64,000 bases of DNA, taken from positions 153,209 to 217,208 of the forward strand of contig UCII01000008.1 in NCBI GenBank assembly GCA_900472485.1, written 5' to 3'. The DNA is from Hyphomicrobiales bacterium. GTDB lineage: Bacteria > Pseudomonadota > Alphaproteobacteria > Rhizobiales > Rhizobiaceae. The translations under genes were made by a program, and so were the position numbers. This document shows positions 1 through 9,414 of this stretch, piece by piece (position 1 is the first letter of the stretch; the number at the start of each line of letters is the position of its first letter). The notes beneath the pieces were generated by a model, which worked only from the letters and a program-made list of their open reading frames with translations, made no database searches and had not been told where the DNA came from.

Positions 1-2
1 TT

Positions 3-662
3 GGCACTCTCGACGTTGGCGCGGACGGCGCTCTGCGCACCCCGAAAGAAAAGCCGTTTATTTCTGTTTATGTCGGGGCGTCCAAGGCGACCGATGGGCT
101 AGACCTGCGTGCGTTCAATAAGAACGGGAATGTCGATATTATCTTTGAGGCCGGCATCGCTTCGCCGCATGTAGCGACGGACCCGGAGACGGATGAAAGC
201 GTCATATATGAGGGGCTACCTGCGACGGACGCGAATTTCGAGTTTCAGCTTGATATCACGATGCGGCAGATTAGCGATGTTCTTGCGGACCCTGATAACG
301 AATGGTCGGAGCTATTCCGGTCCCTCAGTCTTCGCCTCATTTCTGCGGAGCGAGATCGTATCAGCGCCGATGCGAACGGAACGCGGCTCGCTGCCCATAG
401 AATGAAGCTGACCGCCGAAGTGATCGCCGATCCCATTCGCGGCATGCCTCTCGCCCCTGCTTCGCCCTTGGCGCGATTTTTCGCCAAGTGCGAGGCTGAT
501 CTAATTCCCGGAGCGCCGGACATGGCGAAGAATGTCGCCCTCATGCGCGCGCAGATTTCGGGCGATGCGGAAGAGCTGCAAACCGCCATGCGGCGCTACG
601 GCATGATCTACAGCGAAGCCGACGCCATGTTGATGACGCCTGCATTCGAGGTGACGCGATGA
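3..662 (+). CDS. Putative tail terminator/tail completion protein (5' partial)
   Basis: This frame is open from the first codon in the window, so the gene starts upstream; about 219 C-terminal residues are visible. The piece RQISDVLADPDNEW, followed by conserved R and DP positions, fits the style of minor tail or tail-terminator proteins that cap the tube and join it to the head. It lies directly before gpV and overlaps it by four bases (ATGA), as expected of co-translated tail genes. The family assignment rests on position and general sequence style, not on a diagnostic motif. Confidence 0.5.
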   Translation, partial: GTLDVGADGALRTPKEKPFISVYVGASKATDGLDLRAFNKNGNVDIIFEAGIASPHVATDPETDESVIYEGLPATDANFEFQLDITMRQISDVLADPDNEWSELFRSLSLRLISAERDRISADANGTRLAAHRMKLTAEVIADPIRGMPLAPASPLARFFAKCEADLIPGAPDMAKNVALMRAQISGDAEELQTAMRRYGMIYSEADAMLMTPAFEVTR

Positions 663-1210
663 CGGGCCTCGTTGAACAGCTTTCGGACATGATGCACCGC
701 ATTGCCGAGCTTGAGCGCCGCAACCGCAATCGCCGCCGGAAAGGGACGATCGCAGAAATCAGTGACGACAAAAGCAAGTATCGGGTCAAGCTGTCCGATC
801 AGAATGGCAAGCCCTACCTTTCGCCTTGGATCAAAGCGCGGACACTCGCGGCTGGTGGCGTCAAGGTGGATGTGATCTATCAGAAGGGAGAGCAAGTCGA
901 TGTCGTGTCCGAAAGCGGAGACATGGCGGATGCGCAGATAGATTTCTCCACCTACAGCGATGCGAATGCTCGCGAGAACAAGGATATGCCGCTACACATC
1001 AAGATCGGCGATACCGTCGTGGAAGCATCGGCCGATCTGGTGAAGGTTACGGGTGCAAACGTCATTGTTCATTCGCCAAACGTTCAGCTTGGCGGCGAGG
1101 GCGGCAAGAAAGTCGCCCGCATTGGGGATAGGGTCGATGTCGGGGCCGGCTCGTCAAAGGGCCTTTGGCCTATTGTCGAAGGCTCGTCCAGCGTCTTCGC
1201 AAGTGATTAA
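659..1210 (+). CDS. Phage baseplate assembly protein V (spike)
   Basis: A 183-residue protein of the gpV/gp45 type that forms the central spike at the tip of contractile tails. The N-terminal coiled stretch (residues 5-28, rich in R, E and N) is followed by an OB-fold-like segment and a C-terminal repetitive region with short beta repeats (VVEASADLVKVTGANVIVHS), which is the usual trimeric beta-helix needle. It overlaps the preceding gene by four bases. Its natural partner gpW is displaced by an inserted minus-strand gene. The length matches the family. Confidence 0.85.
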   Translation: MTGLVEQLSDMMHRIAELERRNRNRRRKGTIAEISDDKSKYRVKLSDQNGKPYLSPWIKARTLAAGGVKVDVIYQKGEQVDVVSESGDMADAQIDFSTYSDANARENKDMPLHIKIGDTVVEASADLVKVTGANVIVHSPNVQLGGEGGKKVARIGDRVDVGAGSSKGLWPIVEGSSSVFASD

Positions 1211-1527
1211 GGATCGAACGTCCACGCGTTCGTTCGGAAATCTTTTCCTGCCATGACCGGCCCTCCGGTCGCAACGCCGCGTGTTGGCGTACAGATGTAA
1301 TAGAGGTTCCCAGCATCGAAAATCGCGATGACCGGTTCCTCGCCTGTCCCGTAGTAAGCGGGAAGCCGCCCTCCAACTTCGCAGTGATTGGAGTGACCGT
1401 CGTGATGCCACGACAGCGCCCTAATGCGGGGGCCGCCGGCTGGGGCACCAACGTTTCTACGTGTTGCCTCGTAAACCTGTTCTGCCTGTTCGGCGTTCTC
1501 GGCTAACGGAATGAAGAATGCAACCAT
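1207..1527 (-). CDS. Small hypothetical protein (moron cassette)
   Basis: A 106-residue protein of unknown function, read against the tail operon and inserted between gpV and gpW. A strong ribosome-binding site (AAGGAGGG, seven bases upstream on the minus strand) supports the start. The protein has a core of beta-strand-like segments (PVIAIFDAGNLYYICTP) and resembles small proteins I remember from Rhizobiales chromosomes, but I cannot name a family. It overlaps gpV by four bases tail to tail. The orientation and own RBS suggest an independently expressed lysogenic cargo gene. Confidence 0.7.
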   Translation of the reverse strand: MVAFFIPLAENAEQAEQVYEATRRNVGAPAGGPRIRALSWHHDGHSNHCEVGGRLPAYYGTGEEPVIAIFDAGNLYYICTPTRGVATGGPVMAGKDFRTNAWTFDP

Positions 1528-1642
1528 GTGTCCCTCCTTATGAGGGCGTCACTCTATCACAGCTTTAGCAAATGTCTCTTGAACCTGTCGCGGGCCGATT
1601 GGCGACACTGCGTTCTTTGTCAAAAGAAAAGAGGTTTGGACC

Positions 1643-2020
1643 ATGCCGGATTCAGCGGGAGTAAGCGTCGCAAGCGGCAAGTCGCTCAGCAATTGGGGCC
1701 ACGTCGAACAGTCTGTGCGCAAAATACTGACGACGCCGAAACGGTCGCGGGTCATGCGCCGAAACTTCGGCAGTGACCTACCGGACTTGATCGACGGCAA
1801 GATGACCCGCCGCAATATCCTCGCTGTTTACTCCGCAGCGGCGCGCGCAATTCTCGAATGGGAGCCTCGCTATCGCATGTCGGCGGGCGGGGTCACGCGG
1901 GCGGAAGCGGACGGCTCAATCACCCTCGAAATCTTCGGAACCTATTACCCACGCGGCCATCGCGGCGACTACTCCATTTCGGAGAGCGCAAGCATCCGCG
2001 TCATCTATAGCGGGGCCTGA
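1643..2020 (+). CDS. Baseplate wedge protein, gpW/gp25 family
   Basis: A 125-residue protein with the conserved gp25 core: an N-terminal region leading to VRKILTTPKRSRVMRRNFGS, the usual 'normally zero-tilt' wedge motif containing paired arginines, and a C-terminal beta strand. In P2 and T4 this is the smallest wedge subunit, holding the sheath end to gpJ. The next gene, gpJ, starts two bases after the stop. Length and context match the family. Confidence 0.88.
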   Translation: MPDSAGVSVASGKSLSNWGHVEQSVRKILTTPKRSRVMRRNFGSDLPDLIDGKMTRRNILAVYSAAARAILEWEPRYRMSAGGVTRAEADGSITLEIFGTYYPRGHRGDYSISESASIRVIYSGA

Positions 2021-2022
2021 GT

Positions 2023-2913
2023 ATGGCAATTCACACGCCTGATATCATCGACGTTTCCCGACTGCCGGAACCCGATGCAATCGAAAAGATCGATTTCGAG
2101 GCGATCCTTGCGAGCCGCATGGCGGACTTCGACAAGCGGGCTGAGCAAGCAGGTTTCGACTATGACGTTGGCGACCTAGAAACCGATCCCATCAAGATCG
2201 ATCAGGAAGTGCATGCGTTTCGCGAAGTGCTGATGCGCTCGCGGGTGAACGACGGTATCCGCTCGGTCTTGCCCGCCTTCGCGAAGGGTGCCGATCTGGA
2301 GAATGCGGTTTCGCGTGCGAACGTTGTCCGCATTGTTTCCCTGGACGAGCGCGGCAACGTGATCTTTCGGGAAGACGATGATGCTTTGTTGCGTCGCTAT
2401 CTGGCGAGCTTCGACGCTCCTGCGGCCGGGTCGGAAGACGGTTATCTTGCCGCTGCTCTGAAGGCTTGGCCGCAGGCTCATGACATCAGAGTTGTGAACG
2501 GCGGCGCTGGCAAAGTCCTTGTCTATCTGCTCGGCGCTGGCGGGTCGCCGGCTCCCTTGGATGCCGTGTTCTCGGTCGCCAAGGCGCTCGATGCCAAACA
2601 AGTTCGGCCATTGACTGACGATGTGACAGTTTCGGCCGCGCAGATCGAGCGCTATGCCCTTTCGGCAACACTTGTCGTGCCGCGCGGCCCGGACCCTGCG
2701 CAGGTCGTGGATGCCGCGGTCAAAAGCGTCAAAGCCTTCGGCGCTGCTCGATACCACATCGGGGCGGAGGTTCCGGCTTCGGCTCTTCTAGCTGCGGCTT
2801 ACGTGCCGAACGTCATGCGCATTGAGCCTGCATTGGTTGCTGACCTGCCAGCACGGGCAAACATCGCGCCGTACCTGACAGACATCAATCTGACTTATCG
2901 GGTGCTGATGTGA
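2023..2913 (+). CDS. Baseplate assembly protein J
   Basis: A 296-residue gpJ-family baseplate wedge protein. The N-terminal signature ETDPIKIDQEVHAFREVLMR and the following 'R.N.....VLPAFAKGADLENA' region are characteristic of the family, as is the C-terminal LTDINLTYRVLM. It links wedges into the baseplate ring together with gpI. The stop overlaps the start of gpI by four bases (GTGA-like coupling: gpI ATG at 2910). Confidence 0.92.
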   Translation: MAIHTPDIIDVSRLPEPDAIEKIDFEAILASRMADFDKRAEQAGFDYDVGDLETDPIKIDQEVHAFREVLMRSRVNDGIRSVLPAFAKGADLENAVSRANVVRIVSLDERGNVIFREDDDALLRRYLASFDAPAAGSEDGYLAAALKAWPQAHDIRVVNGGAGKVLVYLLGAGGSPAPLDAVFSVAKALDAKQVRPLTDDVTVSAAQIERYALSATLVVPRGPDPAQVVDAAVKSVKAFGAARYHIGAEVPASALLAAAYVPNVMRIEPALVADLPARANIAPYLTDINLTYRVLM

Positions 2914-4124
2914 TCCCGGTGGAAACTCATTTGCTGCCGCAAAGCTCTGAGCCGATGGAAAAGGCGCTTGCGGCGGTCGGAGAACGAACCGACGCAATCG
3001 GTATCGACTGGCAAGCCTATCTCGACCCGATGCGCACGCCCGTTCACTTTCTGCCTGTCCTTGCTCATGCTCATTCGGTCGATATCTGGAATCCAAAATG
3101 GCCGGTGCATCATCAGCGCCGCGTAATCGCGGATGCCATCTATCATCATCGGATCAAGGGCACGCTTGCCGGCCTTGAAGCCTATGCCGGGATCGTCGGC
3201 AGCGAGATTATTCGTGCAATCCGGCCACCCGGTACGTTCTTCCTTTCGGGGGGCATGTCGGAAGAGCAGCGTGCGGCGCTCGCCGACCGCATGCCGCAAA
3301 TCCGTATCTACACCCGTGCTGTGCGGTCTAGCGCCGGCAAACGCCTATTCCTATCGGCACGATCTTACTCCGCCTTGGGCGCTTCCTTCGTTGCCGATAG
3401 CAAGGCAGTGGAGCGTATGCGTCCACGCATCACTTTCTTCGAGGGCGGGCTAGAACAGCCGATCAATGTCGAAGAGGTGACGGATATCATTCCGGGCCTT
3501 GGCTATGCGATGTACGAACGGGCCTTGCTGCGGCGGAAGCGTCGGCGCTCCGTTAGCTATCTCGGCGGGAGCCTTCGGTTTTGGGTGACGCTCGATCACA
3601 ATCGGTCTGTCGCCGCCTATCGTCGTGCGGACGGCTCGCCCTCGGTCATCCGCTATGGGATGCGTCCGGCAACGGTCCAGCCGGAGGCGCGGTATGGCAG
3701 AGCAGAGGCGGGGAGGGCCGCGTTCTTCGGGCGACCGCTGCACCGCCGTTACTGGTCAAACATGGGTTCCGAGACGCGCGTCTTCGAACGGATTGTGATT
3801 TGGGACCCGGAAATGGTGCCGCGCCGCAGGGGAGCTTCCTATTTGGGCGTCAGCCGGTTTGGGGTCGCGCCATTCACGGCCGAACTCGTGGTGCATGCGC
3901 CATCGATCCGGCCCCGCCGCGCCTTTGCCATCGGCGGCTATTTCGGCAAGTTCTTCGCCGCCTCGGATGGCGAGAAATATCGGGAAACCCTGCGTGCACT
4001 TCGCGCCGCGAAATCGGCGCGAGACACCATCCTCATCAACACCAAAACATTCCGCAGCCCGCAGGCGGGTCAGCTCATTGTCGCTGGCACGCCCTTTGTC
4101 GCCGGCCGTCTACTCAGGAGCTGA
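2910..4124 (+). CDS. Phage tail protein I, with long C-terminal extension
   Basis: The first roughly 180 residues match gpI: LLPQSSEPMEKALAAV at the start, then HSVDIWNPKWPVHHQRRVI and HRIKGTLAGLEAYAG, the family core that connects the baseplate to the fibre. P2 gpI is about 176 residues, whereas this protein has 404. The extra 220 residues are rich in Arg, Gly and aromatic residues and repeat a 'RRRGASYLG / RRRSVSYLGG' pattern, suggesting a beta-rich domain for attaching the next two proteins. It overlaps gpJ by four bases and ends two bases before the DUF4815 gene. Confidence 0.85.
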   Translation: MIPVETHLLPQSSEPMEKALAAVGERTDAIGIDWQAYLDPMRTPVHFLPVLAHAHSVDIWNPKWPVHHQRRVIADAIYHHRIKGTLAGLEAYAGIVGSEIIRAIRPPGTFFLSGGMSEEQRAALADRMPQIRIYTRAVRSSAGKRLFLSARSYSALGASFVADSKAVERMRPRITFFEGGLEQPINVEEVTDIIPGLGYAMYERALLRRKRRRSVSYLGGSLRFWVTLDHNRSVAAYRRADGSPSVIRYGMRPATVQPEARYGRAEAGRAAFFGRPLHRRYWSNMGSETRVFERIVIWDPEMVPRRRGASYLGVSRFGVAPFTAELVVHAPSIRPRRAFAIGGYFGKFFAASDGEKYRETLRALRAAKSARDTILINTKTFRSPQAGQLIVAGTPFVAGRLLRS

Positions 4125-4126
4125 TT

Positions 4127-6418
4127 ATGCTTAAAACAGTACCGTTTCAGGATCGCATGGAAGCGCGCCATAGCGATCTCAACAATATCCAAGGCTCCGC
4201 ACGGGCGACCTTCGACACGCTCGTAAAGGATGCTGTGACGGCGGACGCGCCCGGTTATGCCGGTTTCGTCGTCACGAAGAACAGCGCCACGGAATTGCAG
4301 ATCGCGGCCGGCCGCATCTATCGGCCGGACGGCGCGGTCTTCGAAATGGAACAGGCGTCTACCCGCAATATCGTTTCGATTTTGCCGTCCGCAACGAAGC
4401 GGCTCGTTGCCGTCATTGCCTATGGGCAGGAGGAAGACAGCCGAACCGAGACGCGCGATTTCCTCGTTGATCTGGAAAGCGACACAACGGAACCCCGCAT
4501 GCTCGTGGTCGAGCGTCGTCGGGCTGCGAAGCTCGACCTCGTTCCGGGGCAGGAAAGCGCCACGCTTCCGCGCCCGGTGGTCGATCAGTCGCTTATCGTC
4601 ATTGCCTGGGTCACGCTGAACACGACCGGTATCGAAGCGATTGCGATGGAAGGTGCCAACGCCCTGCCATCTGTCACCCGCAACGATAAGCGCATCCGGT
4701 CGCTGGAAGTCTGGCGCGATCAGATCGAACCGCGCATCAACACGATTGCCAGCGATATCACCGCGCTCAAAAAGGGCATGGCGGGCATGGCCGGCTCGGG
4801 CGAGCTGATCAACGTGATGCGCGATATTGCGCGCCTGAAAGAGAAGCTGGAGATACCCGACGACGCGTCGGATTGGGCATCGGATCGCTTTCTTACCGCC
4901 AACGAGACCGACAACGAAAACCTCGACCTGCTTTGCCTTGTCGAAGAGGGTGTGCGCTTTGCTCATGAGGCGCGGAACGAAACGCAGATTTCGCTCTATA
5001 ACCCTCTCGATCTGAGCGCCTATCTGCCGGGCAACGGGCTGCTGCTGCCGGCGATCTCTGGCAGAGAAATCCGGTTGGCGTCGTCGGCGGGTGCGATTGA
5101 TGGCTCGGTTGCCATCGCGCAATACGGTTTCCAAACCCACGAGATGAAACAGTTGTCGGTCGCCCGCTCGCGCATGCGCTACGGACCGGCCTATAACGTC
5201 TGCAACAATTCGCAGTGGTGGGCCGACGGCGTCTACGACAGCGCCACCAACACATTCAGGAAGAACGGCGAAACCTTCCTCGTCACGGGCACGCAGATCC
5301 TCGATAACGTCTATGGTCAGTCGTGGTGGGACCCGCTCAATGCGCACACCCTCCTTCGCGTTCAGCAGTTTTGGGAGGATACTTGGGAGGATAACTATTG
5401 GGTTGCGCAGGTCACGGACAGGACGGTATCCGGTGCGCAGATCGCACAAACCATCCTCAATTCGCAGGATGGTTGGCTTTCCGGCCTCAAGCTCCGGTTT
5501 ACGGAAAAGGGCGCGGATGGCGACGTGCATATCTCCATCGGCTATACGACGGCCAGTGGCTCGCCGGACCCGGCGCACCTTGTGACGCATGTCACCATTC
5601 CCTATGCCAGCATCAAGGTCGCGCCGAACGATACCTACGTCGCCATTCCGCCCGTGTTCCTCGAAGCCGGCCAGCGCTATTCGCTGATCATTACCACGCT
5701 TGGCAACCACAAGGTCGCCGTGGTCGATAGCAACAAGTACGCGCAAGGCACGCTGTTCTACTCGACGGACGGCGCGTATTATCAGGGCGACCTCACGCGC
5801 GACCTTTATTTCCAGATGGAATATCTGGTCTTCAAGGCATCTCGCGTCGAAATCGAATTGGCGGCACTGACTCTCTCGGGTGGCATTGCTTCCATCGATA
5901 TTCTTGCCGGAACGATCAGGCCGAAGTCGTGCGCCATTGAACATCAGGTGATGATTAATGGCGCGTGGAAACCGTTGAATGTGCTGACGCCCAATCTGCT
6001 GGTCGGCTTGCCGCCGCTCTTGCGTCACCGCGTCGTCATGACCGGTACGAACGCGGTTGCGCCTGCCTTGGAGATACCGAGCAGCCGTATTCGCATCTGG
6101 CGTCAACGGACCACGTTCAAGCACATTTCGACGCGCCGGACGCTGGCGACATCGGCAACCACGATCACGGTTCAGCTCATTGTCGCCAAGTTCGAAGCCG
6201 ACCGGCACACGATGAAGGTCAGTCTTCGCAAGGATGACAATACGCTGATCGCGAGCAGCGGTTTCGTTGACGAGCCAATTGAACCCGGTCGCTTCCGCCG
6301 CACCTACAGTTTTACCGCAACGCCCGCAATCAACGCTTACAAAATCCAGATCGAGGGCACGACCAACAATGCCCTCGTGCCCTTCCATGTCGAAGAGCGC
6401 GTTGACGTAGCGCTCTAA
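4127..6418 (+). CDS. DUF4815-type phage tail-associated protein
   Basis: A 763-residue protein starting at ATG 4127, preceded by AGGAG; the frame is open further upstream but only as antisense-free shadow of gpI. The N-terminus (PFQDRMEARHSDLNNIQG, then GFVVTKNSATELQIAAGRIYRPDG) is what I know as the DUF4815 domain found next to tail fibres in alphaproteobacterial phages. Middle parts resemble a coiled connector (residues 190-240), and the C-terminal half is beta-rich. The likely role is a baseplate-proximal fibre or fibre anchor. A 902-residue antisense open frame over the same DNA is rejected. Confidence 0.75.
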   Translation: MLKTVPFQDRMEARHSDLNNIQGSARATFDTLVKDAVTADAPGYAGFVVTKNSATELQIAAGRIYRPDGAVFEMEQASTRNIVSILPSATKRLVAVIAYGQEEDSRTETRDFLVDLESDTTEPRMLVVERRRAAKLDLVPGQESATLPRPVVDQSLIVIAWVTLNTTGIEAIAMEGANALPSVTRNDKRIRSLEVWRDQIEPRINTIASDITALKKGMAGMAGSGELINVMRDIARLKEKLEIPDDASDWASDRFLTANETDNENLDLLCLVEEGVRFAHEARNETQISLYNPLDLSAYLPGNGLLLPAISGREIRLASSAGAIDGSVAIAQYGFQTHEMKQLSVARSRMRYGPAYNVCNNSQWWADGVYDSATNTFRKNGETFLVTGTQILDNVYGQSWWDPLNAHTLLRVQQFWEDTWEDNYWVAQVTDRTVSGAQIAQTILNSQDGWLSGLKLRFTEKGADGDVHISIGYTTASGSPDPAHLVTHVTIPYASIKVAPNDTYVAIPPVFLEAGQRYSLIITTLGNHKVAVVDSNKYAQGTLFYSTDGAYYQGDLTRDLYFQMEYLVFKASRVEIELAALTLSGGIASIDILAGTIRPKSCAIEHQVMINGAWKPLNVLTPNLLVGLPPLLRHRVVMTGTNAVAPALEIPSSRIRIWRQRTTFKHISTRRTLATSATTITVQLIVAKFEADRHTMKVSLRKDDNTLIASSGFVDEPIEPGRFRRTYSFTATPAINAYKIQIEGTTNNALVPFHVEERVDVAL

Positions 6419-6436
6419 ATTTCCCGGAGACGAAAC

Positions 6437-6622
6437 ATGCCTGTCAAATCTACGCCGGCCTTCAAGCCGGACGCGGACTATCGCGTCCAAGTCGCAACCG
6501 TCGTGAAAGTGGCCGGGCTGACAATCCGACCCAGCAAGGGCGGCACCATCAAGGGTGCTCTCGCCGAGCAGATCAAGAGCGAGATTACCTCGTTTGAGGA
6601 AATTACCGAAACGCAGGAGTGA
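6437..6622 (+). CDS. Small hypothetical phage protein
   Basis: A 61-residue acidic/basic mixed protein between the DUF4815 gene and the tail fibre gene. The start has the ribosome-binding site CGGAGACG. It begins with a short extended segment (PVKSTPAFKPDADYRVQV) and ends in a helix rich in glutamate. The tight spacing (18 bases before, six bases after) makes it part of the fibre transcription unit. No family recognised; a small fibre-attachment or assembly factor is possible but not shown. Confidence 0.65.
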   Translation: MPVKSTPAFKPDADYRVQVATVVKVAGLTIRPSKGGTIKGALAEQIKSEITSFEEITETQE

Positions 6623-6628
6623 CCGGTC

Positions 6629-9406
6629 ATGCGCCGACTGGATCAATATCAAATCAAGATCGGCGATGATCTCGGCGATCCTGATTACTGGAATCGTCGC
6701 TACGAAGACCTCGACTTGCGTCTGCATGGGCAAGAGGAAATCGAAAAGGATTGGAGAGCGGCAGTCCGCGAACTGCAAGAAAACGGGTTGAAGCGGATCG
6801 ATGAAGCCGTTTCACCGCTCATAGCGCAGTTGCAGGAAGACTTGCAGCTCGGGGCCGTCTTTATCGCGGAGAGCAAGTCGGCGGTGGAGGTTAAGACCGG
6901 TCCTATGACGATCGGCATCAGCTCCGCGAACAAGCGCCGCTATTCGCCTGCCGCCTATCTGGCCTTGGTAACGCGTGACGCGCCTTATGGTGTCATGTTG
7001 GGCCGATTGATCTCCTACAACCGCGACACAGGAACGCTTGCAGTCGATATTGAACGGACCTTTGGCGCGGGTGATCCGATCCGCACCAATTGGATTATCT
7101 CGGCGACCTCGCATATCGACTATCAGGCTGACCGGGTATTTCGCGAGGCCGGTGGTGGCCTCACGTCCACGACGGTTGAAGCTGCCTTGCGTGAGCTTCT
7201 GGCTTTGACCGTACCGAAGACCCGTTCCGTTACGGCGGGAATGGGGTTGAAGGGCGGCGGCGAATTGAGCGGCGACATTTCGGTGTCGCTCGACCTTGCC
7301 TATAGCGATGTTCGCTATGTCCGCGCGCAAGAATACGATACTCATCGGCATCCTTGGTCGGAAATTGACGATAAGCCGACGACCCTTGCCGGGTACGGCA
7401 TCGGAGATGCCCACACGAAAGCCGAAAACTTCCGCCTTTTGGACGGCAAGCAGGACAAGCTTTCGTATGTGGCGGAAGACAGGGCCAGCAGGGGAAAGCC
7501 GGACGGCTATGCGCCGCTCGGCCCCGATGGCAAGATTTCCGGCGCTTTTCTTCCCGTCGATGGCAGTTTTCTTGGCGTCTATAATGCCGCAACAAATACG
7601 CCGGCCATCTCGTCAGGGTCGGGAAACCGGGGCGACTTTTGGGTTGTCTCCGCGCCCGGCAATGTCGCCGCTGACAATGTGGGCGATGTCGCTGCCGGCG
7701 ATCAGTTGCGGCGTGGCCCGGACAAGTGGGAGCGCGTGCCGACCTTTAACGCCGTTTCGTCGGTCGCTGGAAAGACCGGGGTCATCACCCTCAACGCCAG
7801 CGATCTTTCCGATAGCGGCGCGACTGGCCGCGCTATTGTAAAGGCCGAGGATGCGTCGGCGGCGAAAACTGCCTTGCAGCTCGTCACCGATGATCTTTCG
7901 GATTTCTCGACCGCTTGGGCTGCTTCCTATCAGGGCGTGACTTCGGCTTATGGCCGATCTTTCGTCGCGGCCGCTGACGCTGGTGCCGCCCGCAACCTGC
8001 TTCAGCTCGGCACCGCCGCCTTGCAGGCATCGACGGCCTTCGCCGCTGCTGCCCATGTCGGGGCAGGGGGTGTTGGCGCGCATCCCGATGTGACGACCGC
8101 GACAAGCGGATTCATGTCCGCAGCGGACAAGACAAAGCTGAATGGCGTTGCGGTCGGCGCCAATAACTACGTCCATCCGACCGGCGACGGCAACCTGCAT
8201 GTGCCGTCAACCGGTATCGGCAGCTCGAAAAAGGTGCTGACTGCCGGCGGCGCGGCGGGGGCCATGACGTGGAGCTTTGTTGATTTTGCCGACATCGCCG
8301 GTAAGCCGGGGAGCCTTGCGGGCTATGGTATCGCAGATGCTTATTCATCTTCCACCATGGATGCCCTCTTGGCGGGGAAGCAGGCAAGTCTTGGCTTCGT
8401 GCCGGAGAACATCGCGAACAAGGGAGCGGCTAACGGCTATGCCTCGCTCGACGGGGCAGGCAAAATTCCGACCTCGCAATTGCCTGCCTCGGCAATCACC
8501 GACACGTTTGTTGTCGCCTCGCAAGCGGCCATGCTCGCTCTTGCGGTGCAGAAGGGCGATGTTGCCATCCGAACCGATGTCAACAAGAGCTTCATCCTTC
8601 AAGCCGAGCCGGCTTCCACGCTGGCGAATTGGCAGGAGCTGCGAACGCCGACCGACGTTGTACAGTCCGTGGCAGGGCGGCAGGGTGCGGTAACGCTGAC
8701 TTCGGCGGACTTGACAGATGCGAGCACCGTGGGGCGAGCCTTATTCACCGCCGCGAACGCGACTGCCCAAGTTGCCGCTCTCGGTCTCGGGAACGTCAAC
8801 AATACGTCGGATGCAGCAAAGCCGATCTCGAACGCCATGCAAGCGGCGCTGAATCAAAAGACGGATACCGGGCACAAGCATGTCATCGCTGACATCGCGA
8901 ACCTGCAAACGACCCTGGATACAAAGCAGGCGGCTTTAGGTTACGCGCCGGCCAATAAGGCTGGCGACATGTTTACCGGCGATGTTGAGCTTGCATCTCC
9001 AGCGAGCAATGCAGACATCGGCCTGTGGCTACACCGCAGGAATGTGAAGCGTGGAAGATGGGTCGTAGACGCCAATGGTAGCCTGTGCTGGCAGGACCAA
9101 GGCGGGCAGATCCATTTTTACATCTCTAGTGCTGGCGCCATCGGAACCCAGCAGCTCGGTGACTTGAACACGCGGATCGAGGACCGTTCTTATTATTGGG
9201 GCCAAGCTCACGTTAACAACGCGGTCACGAACTCGCAGATGGCCGGTTACGTCGAAGTGCTTATGGCCAATGGCTCGGTCATCAACAACGGCGGCTATGT
9301 GCTGACGATGGCACAACGCGTAGACCGCGACCAATACAGGTTCGGCTCTCGTCAGCCGCAGCTCTTCATTGCAAATCGCGGTTGGTTTGCCGCTTTCCCA
9401 TTCTGA
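6629..9406 (+). CDS. Phage tail fibre protein
   Basis: A 925-residue fibre. Residues 1-160 form the attachment domain, starting with a charged coiled-coil-like part. The long shaft has phage tail-fibre repeats: WSEIDDKPTTLAGYGIGDAH and DFADIAGKPGSLAGYGIADA are copies of the P2/T4-type 'I..KP.TL.GYGI.DA' repeat, and SVAGKTGVITLNASDL / SVAGRQGAVTLTSADL are a second repeat pair. The last 140 residues change to an aromatic-rich tip (HFYISSAGAIG ... NRGWFAAFPF), the probable receptor-binding domain. It is followed eight bases later by a candidate assembly partner. Confidence 0.88.
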   Translation: MRRLDQYQIKIGDDLGDPDYWNRRYEDLDLRLHGQEEIEKDWRAAVRELQENGLKRIDEAVSPLIAQLQEDLQLGAVFIAESKSAVEVKTGPMTIGISSANKRRYSPAAYLALVTRDAPYGVMLGRLISYNRDTGTLAVDIERTFGAGDPIRTNWIISATSHIDYQADRVFREAGGGLTSTTVEAALRELLALTVPKTRSVTAGMGLKGGGELSGDISVSLDLAYSDVRYVRAQEYDTHRHPWSEIDDKPTTLAGYGIGDAHTKAENFRLLDGKQDKLSYVAEDRASRGKPDGYAPLGPDGKISGAFLPVDGSFLGVYNAATNTPAISSGSGNRGDFWVVSAPGNVAADNVGDVAAGDQLRRGPDKWERVPTFNAVSSVAGKTGVITLNASDLSDSGATGRAIVKAEDASAAKTALQLVTDDLSDFSTAWAASYQGVTSAYGRSFVAAADAGAARNLLQLGTAALQASTAFAAAAHVGAGGVGAHPDVTTATSGFMSAADKTKLNGVAVGANNYVHPTGDGNLHVPSTGIGSSKKVLTAGGAAGAMTWSFVDFADIAGKPGSLAGYGIADAYSSSTMDALLAGKQASLGFVPENIANKGAANGYASLDGAGKIPTSQLPASAITDTFVVASQAAMLALAVQKGDVAIRTDVNKSFILQAEPASTLANWQELRTPTDVVQSVAGRQGAVTLTSADLTDASTVGRALFTAANATAQVAALGLGNVNNTSDAAKPISNAMQAALNQKTDTGHKHVIADIANLQTTLDTKQAALGYAPANKAGDMFTGDVELASPASNADIGLWLHRRNVKRGRWVVDANGSLCWQDQGGQIHFYISSAGAIGTQQLGDLNTRIEDRSYYWGQAHVNNAVTNSQMAGYVEVLMANGSVINNGGYVLTMAQRVDRDQYRFGSRQPQLFIANRGWFAAFPF

Positions 9407-9414
9407 GGAATCCT

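Noticed and set aside
4070..6778. A 902-codon minus-strand open frame
   Set aside because: It lies fully antisense to the DUF4815 gene, has an Arg-rich unstructured translation and no RBS. It is a GC-rich antisense shadow.
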